Of a stretch of 64,000 bases of DNA, positions 9,551 to 24,741 are shown piece after piece (position 1 is the stretch's first letter; the number at the start of each line of letters is the position of its first letter). The stretch comes from Fusobacteria bacterium ZRK30. GTDB lineage: Bacteria > Fusobacteriota > Fusobacteriia > Fusobacteriales > Fusobacteriaceae. Below the pieces are notes generated by a model. That model was not told the DNA's origin, made no database searches, and saw nothing but the letters and a program-made list of their open reading frames with translations. The translations under genes and the position numbers were made by a program. The stretch is taken from positions 372,001 to 436,000 of the forward strand of contig CP102405.1 in NCBI GenBank assembly GCA_024628785.1. The letters are read 5' to 3'.

Positions 9551-9664
9551 GTGTTGTACCTCCGTGTATTTTTTTCAGATAGAATCCTAGAATCCCATTA
9601 AATACAAACACACTTTGGTGGTATTAATGAAAGTTCTGCTTTAAGCCATCTGTTTCTTCAATCA

Positions 9665-9693
9665 AGTATATTCTATTTATAACCTTTTGTCAA
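9665..9693 (-). promoter_or_regulatory. Cold-shock gene promoter
   Basis: Perfect consensus on the minus strand: TTGACA (9688-9693), 17 bp, TATACT (9665-9670). The transcript would carry a leader of roughly 108 nt before the csp start. Confidence 0.85.
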
Positions 9694-9741
9694 TATTATC
9701 TATGCCAATATTTTCCTATGGTTTTATTTTTTTTTCTAAAT

Positions 9742-10218
9742 TCACCTTATTTTTTTCGTATAAATTAAATGCTCAATTCCATTATAATTTTTTTTCTCAC
9801 TCAATAAAAAACCAAAGTTAAGAAACATCTTCTTAGAGATGTCATTTTCCTCTAAAATATAAGCTACAATCAATTTTACATCTTCTTTTTCTGTTTTTAA
9901 TTCCTTGATAGACCTTTCTACAAAAATTTTCCCCAGCCCTTTACCTCTATTTTCTTTATCCAGGTATATGCTGATTATAGATATCTCTCCATCTATCTCA
10001 TATCTTATCTGACCTATAACTTTTCTTTTTGGGTCTTTTATAACATAGATAAGATAATATGGAGATTTAAGCCAAAATTCATACCATTTCTTATGTTTTT
10101 CCAACTCTTCTTTTTCCGAATTAAGAGAATACTTTTTTACAAATTCCCTGTGGAGTAGATTATATATTCCGACAATATCGTCTTTTGTTGCTTTACTGAT
10201 TATATAATTTCCTTCCAA
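9742..10218 (-). CDS. GNAT-family N-acetyltransferase
   Basis: A 158-residue acetyltransferase of the GNAT fold. The acetyl-CoA loop is visible in IYLDKENRGKGLGKIFVERS (R-G-K-G-L-G), and the late NDISKKMFLNFGF segment is typical of the end of the fold. Substrate unknown. It starts with TTG; a GGAG ribosome site lies 7 bp upstream. It is a second, unrelated paralogue of the gene at 0.9 kb. Confidence 0.78.
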   Translation of the reverse strand: MEGNYIISKATKDDIVGIYNLLHREFVKKYSLNSEKEELEKHKKWYEFWLKSPYYLIYVIKDPKRKVIGQIRYEIDGEISIISIYLDKENRGKGLGKIFVERSIKELKTEKEDVKLIVAYILEENDISKKMFLNFGFLLSEKKNYNGIEHLIYTKKIR

Positions 10219-10376
10219 ATCTCTACTCCTCCAAATTTAGCTTTCCTTATTGTCACTATAGATGATTATACCACATTTTTTTTAGGAATATAATTTTAAA
10301 ATATTTCATAAAATAATTAGAAAATGTTAAACTAATCATAAATCATAACTATTAAATCTAAATCTTAGGTAAATTT

Positions 10377-10573
10377 ATGCAAATTGGAAAAGATATTTCA
10401 TCCTTGTTTCCAGTTTAAAAATGGGATTAGTTCCTGTTATGGTTGCTATCATTGGATTTGTTTTAGATAAGGTCGATATAAAAATCATTGCAATTACATT
10501 GGTTTCAATCTCTTTTACAATACAATATTATTTTGTGAGATCAAAAAAATTAAAATTAAGATATTATCAATGA
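10377..10573 (+). pseudogene. Small broken reading frame with a membrane-like segment
   Basis: A 13-codon frame from 10377 stops at 10416-10418, and a second frame from 10421 to 10573 encodes 50 residues (MGLVPVMVAIIGFVLDKVD...) with one or two hydrophobic segments and a basic end. The two are in different frames, and only a weak ribosome site is seen. It may be the remnant of a membrane protein gene next to the IS30 element; it could also be a small intact membrane peptide gene. Confidence 0.3.
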
Positions 10574-10669
10574 TTCTAAACTTGAATTGTATAATTAAAT
10601 GCAACAAAAAAAATTCATAAATATTTCCTTGGTATAATGTAAGTGCGACCAAACATTAAAGGAGTATTT

Positions 10670-11631
10670 ATGAATCATAAACATTTTACCATTGAAGAAA
10701 GAGAAAGTATATTTAAATTTTTAGCGCAAAAAAAATCAATTAGTTTTATTGCAGCTAAATTAAAGAAAAATAGAGTTAGTATTTATAGAGAAATTAATAG
10801 AAATTCAGTTGATGGTGAGTACACTCCTAATAAAGCCCAGTTTTTATACAAAAAAAGAAAACAACTTTGTGGAAGAAAGCACAAATTAAGAGATTCGATC
10901 CTTTTGGTAGATATTCAAGAAAAGTTAGAATCAGGTTGGAGTCCAGAACAAATATCAGGAAGAGCTAAATTAGACAACCAATATTCTATTTCATTTAAAA
11001 CAATTTATAGAGCAATATATCTTGATTTTCTTACGGAGAGTCCTAAATACCTTTTAACTAGAAAAGGCAAACAAAAGCCTAGAGGATTGAAAGAAACAAG
11101 GGGTAAAATCCCTAATAAAAAGATGATAGAAGAAAGGTCTGAAGAAGCGAATGATAGAAGTGAGATTGGTCATTTTGAAAGCGATACTATCGTTGGCGCA
11201 GGAAAAAAGGTGCTATGATGACTTATGTTGATAGGAAATCAAGATATCTTGTAGCGGAGCTAATGATTAATAGAAAATCAGATACTTTTAATGAGGCAAC
11301 AATAGAGAATTTTAAATATATACCTAAAGAATACATAAAAACATTTACATCGGATAACGGGAAAGAATTCTCTAAATTTAAAGAATTAGAGGAAGCATTA
11401 GGTATTAAAGCTTATTTTGCTAACCCTTATCACTCATGGGAGAGAGGAACAAATGAGAATACAAACGGTTTATTAAGGAGAACTTTCCCTAAAGGGACTA
11501 TTTTTAGTAAGATAAAGAGATGTGAATTTTATAAAGCGGTAAACAAAATTAATAATAGACCAAGGAAGTGTTTAAATTGGAAAACCCCAAAAGAAGTATT
11601 TTGGGGTGAAATTGAAAAGTGTTGCATTTAA
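10670..11631 (+). CDS. IS30-family transposase, read by a -1 frameshift
   Basis: A DDE transposase split into two overlapping frames: 10670-11218 and 11215-11631 (-1 frame). The first part holds an N-terminal helix-turn-helix (SFIAAKLKKNRVSIYREINRN) and the first catalytic Asp (HFESDTIVG). The second part holds FTSDNGKEF and the E-containing RGTNENTNGLLR segment. At the overlap the heptamer A_AAA_AAG (11203-11209) is in the correct phase; slipping back one base gives ...GAGKKGAMMTYVDRKSRYL, exactly what an intact IS30 protein should read, for a fused length of about 320 residues. The ATG at 10670 follows an AAAGGAG. It may be active by programmed frameshift or transcript slippage, or simply be inactivated by one missing A. 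Confidence 0.8.
11203..11209 (+). promoter_or_regulatory. A_AAA_AAG slippery heptamer in the IS30 transposase
   Basis: The sequence reads gg A AAA AAG G in the zero frame, the canonical bacterial -1 frameshift heptamer. The zero frame ends 7 bases later at TGA 11216-11218. The -1 frame continues through the rest of the transposase. Confidence 0.65.
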
Positions 11632-11651
11632 TTTGACAACGTAAGAAATAA

Positions 11652-11684
11652 AAAACCTAGGAAAACTTATATTTTCCTAGGTTT
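11652..11684. terminator. Bidirectional terminator between IS30 and the peptidase gene
   Basis: AACCTAGGAAAA and TTTTCCTAGGTT arms flanked by A-run and T-run form a hairpin that works on both strands. It would end the peptidase transcript from the right and block IS30 read-through from the left. Confidence 0.8.
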
Positions 11685-11689
11685 TTTAT

Positions 11690-12760
11690 TTATTTAATTA
11701 TTATCAGTTCCTTAGTTGTATTGTTTAAGATTTCATATCCGTCTTTTTTCACCACTACATCGTCTTCGATCCTTACTCCTCCAAATCCATCTATATAGAC
11801 TCCAGGTTCAATAGTAATAACCATATTTTCTTCCAAGATAAAATCTTCAGATTTTCCAGATACATTTGGTAACTCATGAATTTCAAGTCCTACACCATGA
11901 CCCAATCCATGACCAAAGTTTTCACCGTATCCCTTAGACGTTATATGATCTCTTGCGATCTTATCCAATTCTCTGGTACTTACTCCTACTCTTACTGCAT
12001 CTATTGCTTTTAGCTGTGCTTCTAAAACCGTATTATAGATATCCAGATGTTTCTCACTGGGCTGATCTCCAAAATAAACTGTTCTCGTCATATCTGAAGC
12101 ATACCCCTTATAAAAACATCCAAAATCAAATTTTACAAATCCATCTCTGTCTATTTTTTTCTCACTGGCTACCCCATGAGGCATAGCAGATCTATAGTTA
12201 GAAGCAATTATTGTGTCAAATGACGGCCCCTCTGCTCCTAATTTTTTCATCTCATATTCTAATTCTGTTTTTATATCATTTTCTACTGCACCTTCTTTTA
12301 TTAAAGGAAGTATCTTAGCAAAAGCTTCATCAGCTATATCTGCAGCTTTTTTAATATTTTTGATCTCTGCATCTGTTTTTACCATTCTAATTCTTGTAAA
12401 ATTATCTCCCAAAGAGATAAATTCTACATCTTTAAACTTTTCTACATATCCATTGTAAGCCGATAAAGTTATATTTCTATCCTCTATCCCTAGTTTTACT
12501 ATATTTTCATCCTTTAAAATTTCAGAGATCTTATTTTCTGCCGGTCTTTCGATTACAACCACTTCAAATCCGTTAGGAATTACTTCTTCATTAGCCTGGG
12601 CTACATATCTGAAATCAACAAAAAAATATTTTCCTTTTTTAGTTGCCAGCGCTATACCTGTTGTTCCTGTAAATCCTGTAAAATATCTTAAATTTACAAG
12701 GTCTGTTATCAATATACCATCTAATTTTTTCTCTTCCATCAATTCTCTCAACTTCATCAT
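11690..12760 (-). CDS. M24-family Xaa-Pro peptidase
   Basis: A 356-residue metallopeptidase of the pita-bread fold (aminopeptidase P or prolidase type) that releases residues next to proline. The N-terminal domain (residues 1-120) starts MMKLRELMEEKKLDGILI. The metal ligands are visible in order: KFDFGCFYKGYASDMTRT (two Asp), GHGLGHGVGLEIHE (His), TIEPGVYI (Glu) and VRIEDDV (Glu). Length and motifs fit PepP/YpdF-like enzymes of Firmicutes and Fusobacteria. It is monocistronic, with a strong terminator. Which of aminopeptidase P or prolidase cannot be settled by eye. Confidence 0.92.
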   Translation of the reverse strand: MMKLRELMEEKKLDGILITDLVNLRYFTGFTGTTGIALATKKGKYFFVDFRYVAQANEEVIPNGFEVVVIERPAENKISEILKDENIVKLGIEDRNITLSAYNGYVEKFKDVEFISLGDNFTRIRMVKTDAEIKNIKKAADIADEAFAKILPLIKEGAVENDIKTELEYEMKKLGAEGPSFDTIIASNYRSAMPHGVASEKKIDRDGFVKFDFGCFYKGYASDMTRTVYFGDQPSEKHLDIYNTVLEAQLKAIDAVRVGVSTRELDKIARDHITSKGYGENFGHGLGHGVGLEIHELPNVSGKSEDFILEENMVITIEPGVYIDGFGGVRIEDDVVVKKDGYEILNNTTKELIIIK

Positions 12761-12830
12761 TTTCCCCCTATTTATTTTGTTCTCGATTATAATCTTACAT
12801 CATTATAGGATTTATAGCAATATGAAAAAC

Positions 12831-12984
12831 CAACGTAACGTTACATCCAGTGAAGAATAATTCATATATTTAATTTTTTTTATCGATTCCATAAATTTTA
12901 TCTCAAAATTCTTAGATTATGTAATAATCTTTAGAAGTCTTGGTGATGCTCTTTGCGGGTATAATTTTATATACTATAAAAAAA
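12831..12984 (+). repeat. Intergenic repeat, copy B (full length)
   Basis: The best partner of copy A. It starts with caacgtaacgttacatcca, carries the AGATTAT...ATAATCT hairpin and the CTTGGTGATGC word, and ends in an A-run that abuts the glpK terminator. Confidence 0.6.
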
Positions 12985-12986
12985 GA

Positions 12987-13017
12987 GGAGTTTGACAGCT
13001 TTCAGCCATCAAACTCC
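12987..13017 (-). terminator. glpK terminator
   Basis: GGAGTTTG and CAAACTCC arms are followed on the minus strand by a run of A/T after the glpK stop. The hairpin would end the glpF-glpK transcript. Confidence 0.75.
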
Positions 13018-13025
13018 ATTTTTTT

Positions 13026-15379
<2,354 letters not shown>

Positions 15380-15449
15380 CCACAAACCCCCTTTATTTAT
15401 AACGATACAACTGTCAAAACTTCGTCAAAAATTATAAATCCAACAAAAA

Positions 15450-15498
15450 AGAAGATTAAAAAATGTATCCCTTTAACAGGATAGTAATTAATCTTCTC
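15450..15498 (-). terminator. Leader terminator before glpF (probable GlpP antitermination site)
   Basis: On the minus strand an AGAAGATTA arm and a TAATCTTCT arm enclose an inner ATCC/GGAT stem, followed by a run of T. It lies between glpP and glpF, 70-120 bp before the glpF start. By analogy with Bacillus GlpP, the protein plus glycerol 3-phosphate would bind the leader RNA and prevent termination. Confidence 0.75.
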
Positions 15499-15605
15499 TC
15501 GGTCTCTAAGATTTATATTTCTTTCTACTAAGAGAATACCTTTTTATTTTTATAATGTCAAGTTTTTGCTTCATTTTTAAACATAAAGTTTGCTTATGAA
15601 ACGTT

Positions 15606-16166
15606 TCACAAACTCCATATCTCTGATTTAGTTGTAGATATGCCTATAGCTCCGGCTTTTAGTGCCAAGATAACATCCTCTTTATCCATTATTATTCCAC
15701 TTGCTATTAGAGGACATTTATAGTTATATAAGAATCTTTTTATTAATTTTGGCATAGCTCCTGGTAGGATCTCTACGATATCTGGTTTAGTTGCTCTAGC
15801 GTATTTTAAACTGTTTTTATATGAGATAGAATCCAATATAAAAAACCTTTGGATTGTCAGTAATTTTCGTTTTTTAGCTTCCTTAATCAAAGCTGATTTA
15901 GTACTTATAATTCCGTCCAATCTTGTCTTTTCATTTAAATAGTCAAGTGCATCTACTGTAGGAGACATCCCATCGATCAAATCTATATGTACAAAAACTG
16001 TCTTACCTGTTTTCTTTATTTTTTCCACCATTGTCTCAATGGTTAATATAGTTGATTTCAAGAGAAAGATTACCTCTATATCACTATTTAAAGCTTCTCT
16101 CAATGTTTTTTCATCCTTTACCGCTGCTATTATTGGATTTAACTCCAATTTTTCAATCAATCCCAT
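15606..16166 (-). CDS. glpP: Glycerol-3-phosphate responsive antiterminator
   Basis: A 186-residue TIM-barrel-like protein of the GlpP family. Family segments visible include VHIDLIDGMSPTVDALDYL, the GIISTKSALIKEAKK segment, QRFFILDS and the C-terminal ASGIIMDKEDVILALKAGAIGISTT, which resembles the phosphate-binding loop of the fold. GlpP binds glycerol 3-phosphate and then the leader of glp mRNAs. It lies directly upstream of glpF with a terminator between them, the classical arrangement, and 10 bp after the MATE gene, with which it may be cotranscribed. Confidence 0.92.
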   Translation of the reverse strand: MGLIEKLELNPIIAAVKDEKTLREALNSDIEVIFLLKSTILTIETMVEKIKKTGKTVFVHIDLIDGMSPTVDALDYLNEKTRLDGIISTKSALIKEAKKRKLLTIQRFFILDSISYKNSLKYARATKPDIVEILPGAMPKLIKRFLYNYKCPLIASGIIMDKEDVILALKAGAIGISTTKSEIWSL

Positions 16167-16175
16167 CTCTTCCTC

Positions 16176-17525
16176 CTACATATTTTCCACTAAATTTGTA
16201 ACCCATTTTTTTGAAATAACTCTCCTGATACTAAAAATAAATTTTATAACTTCCTCACTTCCGGCCAGCCCATAAACTATATAGATAGGCAGCCCCAAGG
16301 TCAATCCTCCATATATTACAAGTGGTATTCCCACTAGCCAAAGTGCTGTTATATCTAAGACCAAACAATATTTTACATCTCCTCCAGCCCTTAATATTCC
16401 TACTACTGTAGTTGCTGTAAAACTTTTAAACGGTGTCAGAACTGCCAACATATAAGTGGTTTTTACCACTAAGTCATAAACCTCCACCTCTAAATTATAA
16501 AAACTCAACAAAGGTTTTATAATTATAACCATTATTACTCCTGTTACTATTCCTATATAAACAGATATCTTCCCCAATAGATATGCATATTTAATAGCCT
16601 CTTCCTCTTCTTTTTCTCCAATTTTATATCCTATCATTACTGCCGTTGCACTGGCAATACCAAAGAACCCTGTAAATAATATTTTGGCAATACTATCCAC
16701 AATATTTATTACCGCTACCGACTCGGTACTCATTCTGGCGTATACCATGGCATAAGCAGTCATTCCAAGAGCCCAAAGCATCTCATTTGCTATAACCGGT
16801 GCAGTGGTCAGGATAAATTTTCTCAGAAATTTTTTATCAATTTTCACCATCTCTTTTATCTTACAGGCTAATGGATATTTATTTTTGTATACTAAAGTTA
16901 CTATTATTGTCATCTCTATAATTCTGGCAATCAAAGTAGCTATTGCAGCTCCCTCTATCCCTAGTTTCGGAAATCCTAAATTTCCAAATATTAATACATA
17001 ATTAAAAAACACATTAACTATCAAGCTGACTACACTGGTATAGACACCTAATTTCAAGATCCCTACACTCCTAAGCTGGATTCCATACACCATGGATATT
17101 GCTGTTATTATATATGACCAACTTACTATCTTTAAATACGAGGCTCCTAAGTTTATTACCTCTATATCCGGTGAATATATCTTTATCAAAATTTTTGGAG
17201 CAAATTGCCCACCTGCAAAAAAAGTTGCGCCTACAAATATACTGGCTATAAGAGCTATTCCCAATACCTTATATAAACTTTTTTTATCTTTTTTTCCCCA
17301 AAATTGCGACATAAAAACCGCAGATCCACTATTAATTCCATATAATAGGAGTGCCATCAAAAACATTATTTGATTGGCTAATCCCAAGGCAGCCAACTTA
17401 GTTGCGCCTAGCTTTCCAATCATAAATACATCTGCCATATTTACCGAGGAGGAGATCATACTCTGCATAGCTATGGGGACAGCTATAGTTATCAATTGCT
17501 TATAAAACTTTTTTTTACTTTCCAT
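16176..17525 (-). CDS. MATE-family multidrug/cation antiporter
   Basis: An inner-membrane efflux protein with about 12 membrane segments, in the NorM/DinF fold. Duplicated halves are visible: the first opens VPIAMQSMISSSVNMADVFMIGKLG, the second near residue 240 with TAPVIANEMLWALGMTAYAMVY. I chose the ATG at 17525 (MESKKKF, 449 residues) because a GGGGG site lies about 11 bp before it; a start 42 bp upstream has no ribosome site. It is 10 bp upstream of glpP. A link to glycerol is not obvious. Substrate unknown. Confidence 0.88.
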   Translation of the reverse strand: MESKKKFYKQLITIAVPIAMQSMISSSVNMADVFMIGKLGATKLAALGLANQIMFLMALLLYGINSGSAVFMSQFWGKKDKKSLYKVLGIALIASIFVGATFFAGGQFAPKILIKIYSPDIEVINLGASYLKIVSWSYIITAISMVYGIQLRSVGILKLGVYTSVVSLIVNVFFNYVLIFGNLGFPKLGIEGAAIATLIARIIEMTIIVTLVYKNKYPLACKIKEMVKIDKKFLRKFILTTAPVIANEMLWALGMTAYAMVYARMSTESVAVINIVDSIAKILFTGFFGIASATAVMIGYKIGEKEEEEAIKYAYLLGKISVYIGIVTGVIMVIIIKPLLSFYNLEVEVYDLVVKTTYMLAVLTPFKSFTATTVVGILRAGGDVKYCLVLDITALWLVGIPLVIYGGLTLGLPIYIVYGLAGSEEVIKFIFSIRRVISKKWVTNLVENM

Positions 17526-17683
17526 TCCTTTTCTTTCCCCCTTTAGATCTATAGATTTTAAACTCATAAAATATAATTAAGGATTAGCTGTTATTTATTA
17601 TATCACATAAAATATTATTACTTTTGTCTTTTTATTCCCCTTATAATTTTTTCCTATTTTTCTATAAATTATAAACAAAAAAA

Positions 17684-17705
17684 GCCATCAAAATTAATTG
17701 ATGAC
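17684..17705 (-). terminator. Terminator of rRNA operon 1
   Basis: CATCAA and TTGATG arms followed by a run of seven T on the minus strand, just after tRNA-Lys. An identical hairpin follows operon 3 at 60958-60979 and a related one follows operon 2. Confidence 0.75.
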
Positions 17706-17725
17706 TCCGGTATTTATATTGGTTA

Positions 17726-17801
17726 TGGTGCGCCACACAGGGTTTGAACCTGTGACAACTCGATTAAAAGTCGAGTGCTCTACCAGCTGAGCTAGTGGCG
17801 C
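17726..17801 (-). tRNA. tRNA-Lys (UUU), CCA encoded
   Basis: A 76-nt cloverleaf with acceptor GCGCCAC/GTGGCGC, anticodon loop with TTT and encoded CCA. It is the last gene of rRNA operon 1. Identical copies lie at 55286-55361 and 61000-61075. Confidence 0.97.
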
Positions 17802-17825
17802 ATATTTTTACAAAAAATAAAAAAG

Positions 17826-17943
17826 ACTTGGCAAGTTCCTATCCTCCCAAGGGGCTGCCCCCTAAGTACTTTCGGCGTTTACGGACTTAACTTCTGGGTT
17901 CGGAATGTGACCAGGTGTACCCCCGTAGCTTTTCTTACCAAGC
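17826..17943 (-). rRNA. rrf: 5S rRNA, operon 1
   Basis: About 118 nt that begin GCTTGGTAAG and end CTTGCCAAG, closing the terminal stem, with the conserved GAACCCAGAAGTTAAG segment. The copies in operons 2 and 3 look identical. Confidence 0.95.
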
Positions 17944-18026
17944 TTACTTTCTTATTGAATATTGTTAAACATTCAAAACTATATAATAATGTTTCATAAA
18001 TTAACTTTCTAAAAATCATTTTCTTT

Positions 18027-20971
<2,945 letters not shown>

Positions 20972-21253
20972 TTATTAAAATAGAATTTTAATATTTTTTG
21001 CTTAATTTGTTTTTAGAATTTTTGAAATCTAATTATCGTTCAGTTATTTCTAACTCTTCGTTAATTATTGTTACACTCTCGTGTAACTGAAGATCTAATA
21101 AAATTGTTAATTTATTATTTCATTACTATATAGTTTTCAATGTCCAACTGGTATTTTCTCTCAAAAAAGAGAACATTACCAAATAAATAGAGAAAGAGCA
21201 GTATAAATATTCTTTATGTAATACCATTTGCATGGTCTCATAAAGTGCTCCTT

Positions 21254-22772
<1,519 letters not shown>

Positions 22773-22995
22773 CAAATTTATATCCTAACTTCATAAATGA
22801 AGTTTAGCTATCTATTAAAAGATAATTATTTTTATAGTGGTTCATTCCACTGTACACCTTAATCGATTGTTTGAAAACAAAGTTTCAAACGACAATTGAG
22901 TTTTTAATTTACACTTTCTTTCTCTATTTAATTGCTAATGTCCTATTAAATGTCTCGCTTCAAGTCGCTTTCGCTTTCCCTCGCGGACAAGAAGA

Positions 22996-23024
22996 AGTAT
23001 ACCGCGTTTACAAGTTTTCGTCAA
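22996..23024 (-). promoter_or_regulatory. rRNA operon 1 promoter
   Basis: Minus-strand TTGACG (23019-23024), 17 bp, TATACT (22996-23001). The start would lie about 215 bp upstream of mature 16S. The same boxes and spacing recur before operon 2. Confidence 0.85.
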
Positions 23025-24120
23025 GGATTTTTTTGTTTTTTTATTGTATTTTTCCCAAACTTTTCCTAAAAGAGGATTAAAAAACGAACAAAACCTTCTA
23101 CACCAACCTATTTTATTGACCAACAGCCAATAAAACACATCTGTTATCGAACGTTTAAAAATTTTAAGACAATTCTTATAATAAATATAATTCCAACACT
23201 ACTTTAAATTGTAATGAGGGGTTTTAATACCATTTTCTCCAAGTTCAGGTTTAATTGATTTAAATTTTGAATCTTTAGATTAGGAAAACTGTAGATCTAA
23301 TTTTTCATAAATAAAGAAATTGTTAAATCATAAGTATATATATACTTAATTTAAACTCTTCTAAAATTTGCGACAAAACTTTAATTAGAGATCAACTCCA
23401 AATCGTTCTTCCTATCTATAATAATTAAGAGGAGTTCAAGGAACAAGTAAAATAATCATAAAGTTGGACAAAGCACCATAACCTAAATTATCAAATAAAA
23501 ACTACTGATCTTTTATTTTAATATCAATACTATGTTATTTTCTAATTTTATAAATGATTTTTGATTTAATCACTTATATAGGTTAGTAGATTATAATATC
23601 ATTAATATCTATTGATTAACTTCATAATACAGCTTTTTATAACACTGACAGATTATAATCTGTCATTTCAGCTTTCTATACATTAAGCCAAAACTAATCA
23701 ATAGTCTTTAAATGGAAAGTTTTTATCACACTTAATTCTTTTTTCCTTAATATCATCAAATGAAATACTTTCTTCAATCTTAAAAAAATTCTCAGAATAT
23801 TTTTACCCTAATATTTTATTAATCTATTGTTAACACCATAAACAATTTTATTTATTCTATTTTCGAGTTTTATAACAATTTAAAGTTATATAATTTTTTT
23901 GTTTTTAGAATTCTAATATTCTCCCTAAGAATAAATCTAAAAAATCAGTATGGACCAGCAAGAAAGACAAAAAAATTTAATTCCTATCTGAGATTAAGCT
24001 AATATTAGAAATTAAGCCTCCCCCTCTTTATTCTAAAAATAATTATAAATTGTTATCAAAAGTAAAATCAAAATTTGTGTCTCCACGTTAGGTTAATTGC
24101 CATTGCATATATATAGTAAA
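23025..24120. other. AT-rich intergenic region without recognisable genes
   Basis: About 1.1 kb of very AT-rich DNA between the rRNA promoter and the glycine riboswitch unit. I see no coding frame with a ribosome site, no tRNA and no clear repeat. The only marked structure is a perfect 20-bp palindrome at 23646-23665. Confidence 0.6.
23646..23665. promoter_or_regulatory. Perfect 20-bp palindrome in noncoding DNA
   Basis: TGACAGATTATAATCTGTCA is its own reverse complement. It is a possible operator or a cruciform site; no promoter is clearly next to it. Confidence 0.35.
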
Positions 24121-24125
24121 CAAAA

Positions 24126-24174
24126 CTAATCGCGATTAGTTTGTTTTTTTGCGACGACATCTAATCGCGATTAA
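24126..24174 (+). promoter_or_regulatory. Two palindromic operator-like sites before the glycine riboswitch
   Basis: CTAATCGCGATTAG (24126-24139) and CTAATCGCGATTAA (24161-24174) are nearly identical palindromes whose centres are 35 bp apart. They lie immediately upstream of the -35 box at 24202. The first is also the stem of a hairpin followed by seven T, so it could end a transcript as well. A dimeric regulator is likely but cannot be named. Confidence 0.55.
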
Positions 24175-24201
24175 TAAAAAATAAAAAAATAAAATAAAGT
24201 G

Positions 24202-24230
24202 TTGACAAAACACGAGAAATGTAATAAATT
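24202..24230 (+). promoter_or_regulatory. Promoter of the glycine riboswitch transcript
   Basis: TTGACA (24202-24207), 17 bp, TAAATT (24225-24230) on the plus strand. The start would fall near 24237, about 20 bp before the first aptamer. Confidence 0.7.
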
Positions 24231-24259
24231 AGTACTAGATAAAACAATTGAATACAAAA

Positions 24260-24440
24260 TCGGACGAAGGTATGTGGAGAGCCTCTAGAAAATTAGAGCA
24301 CCGAAGAAGTAAAACTTTCAGGTTTTCACTCATGAGTGAATAAGTACACCTACTGGACGAACCTCTGGAGAGACTTTTAAATAAGTCACCGAAGGAGCAA
24401 ACCTAATTTAGGCGAATCTCTCAGGTAAAAGGACAGCGGA
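24260..24440 (+). ncRNA. Tandem glycine riboswitch
   Basis: Two consecutive glycine aptamers. The first has TGTGGAGAGCC, then GCACCGAAGAAGTAAAACTT and TCAGGT. The second, after CTGGACGAACC, has CTGGAGAG, CACCGAAGGAGCAAACC and the signature AATCTCTCAGGTAAAAGGAC. Order, spacing and conserved words match the known family, which binds glycine cooperatively and usually turns genes on. A terminator follows at 24496-24522. No plus-strand gene follows directly: the next gene is on the opposite strand, and the first plus-strand gene (grdX) is 1.9 kb away. Confidence 0.93.
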
Positions 24441-24495
24441 AATATAAAAAAACACGAAAAGTTTATTTTTTTATTTTAACCAATTCTTAATTCAG

Positions 24496-24522
24496 AGGTC
24501 ATACAATAGTATGACCTTTTTT
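24496..24522 (+). terminator. Riboswitch expression-platform terminator
   Basis: AGGTCATAC and GTATGACCT arms with a four-base loop followed by six T, about 55 bp after the second aptamer. This is the expected switch terminator. Confidence 0.85.
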
Positions 24523-24683
24523 GATATATTTTGCTTTTTTAAACAAAACTTAAATATTATAAATTCTATAAAATTATGATCCCTCAGTTGACTCTAGAAG
24601 GTTTTCATTTTTTCAATCTAGCTTTTATAAATTTATAAAAAACTAAATAATAAAAACTACTAACATAATGGTCTATCAAAAAA

Positions 24684-24735
24684 ATAATCTATCAAACTTA
24701 AACATTATTTCTAATGCAAAAGTTCAATAGATTAT
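24684..24735 (-). terminator. Terminator of the EIIC-like gene
   Basis: On the minus strand a 16-bp stem with two G-U pairs (ATAATCTATTGAACTT and its partner) closes a loop of about 19 bases and is followed by seven T. It ends the transporter transcript in the region that riboswitch read-through would cross. Confidence 0.75.
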
Positions 24736-24741
24736 AATTAA

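Larger units (their letters stand above)
10587..11639 (+). mobile_element. IS30-family insertion sequence
   Basis: A complete 1,053-bp element. The 20-bp terminal inverted repeats at 10587-10606 and 11620-11639 match at 18 of 20 positions (TTGTATAATTAAATGCAACA on the left). One transposase is encoded in two overlapping frames. The transposase stop codon lies inside the right repeat. I could not see an unambiguous target duplication. The element sits between an acetyltransferase and the terminator of a peptidase gene. Confidence 0.85.

Noticed and set aside
20972..21253. 16S-23S spacer searched for tRNA-Ile or tRNA-Ala
   Set aside because: No cloverleaf is present in either complete operon.
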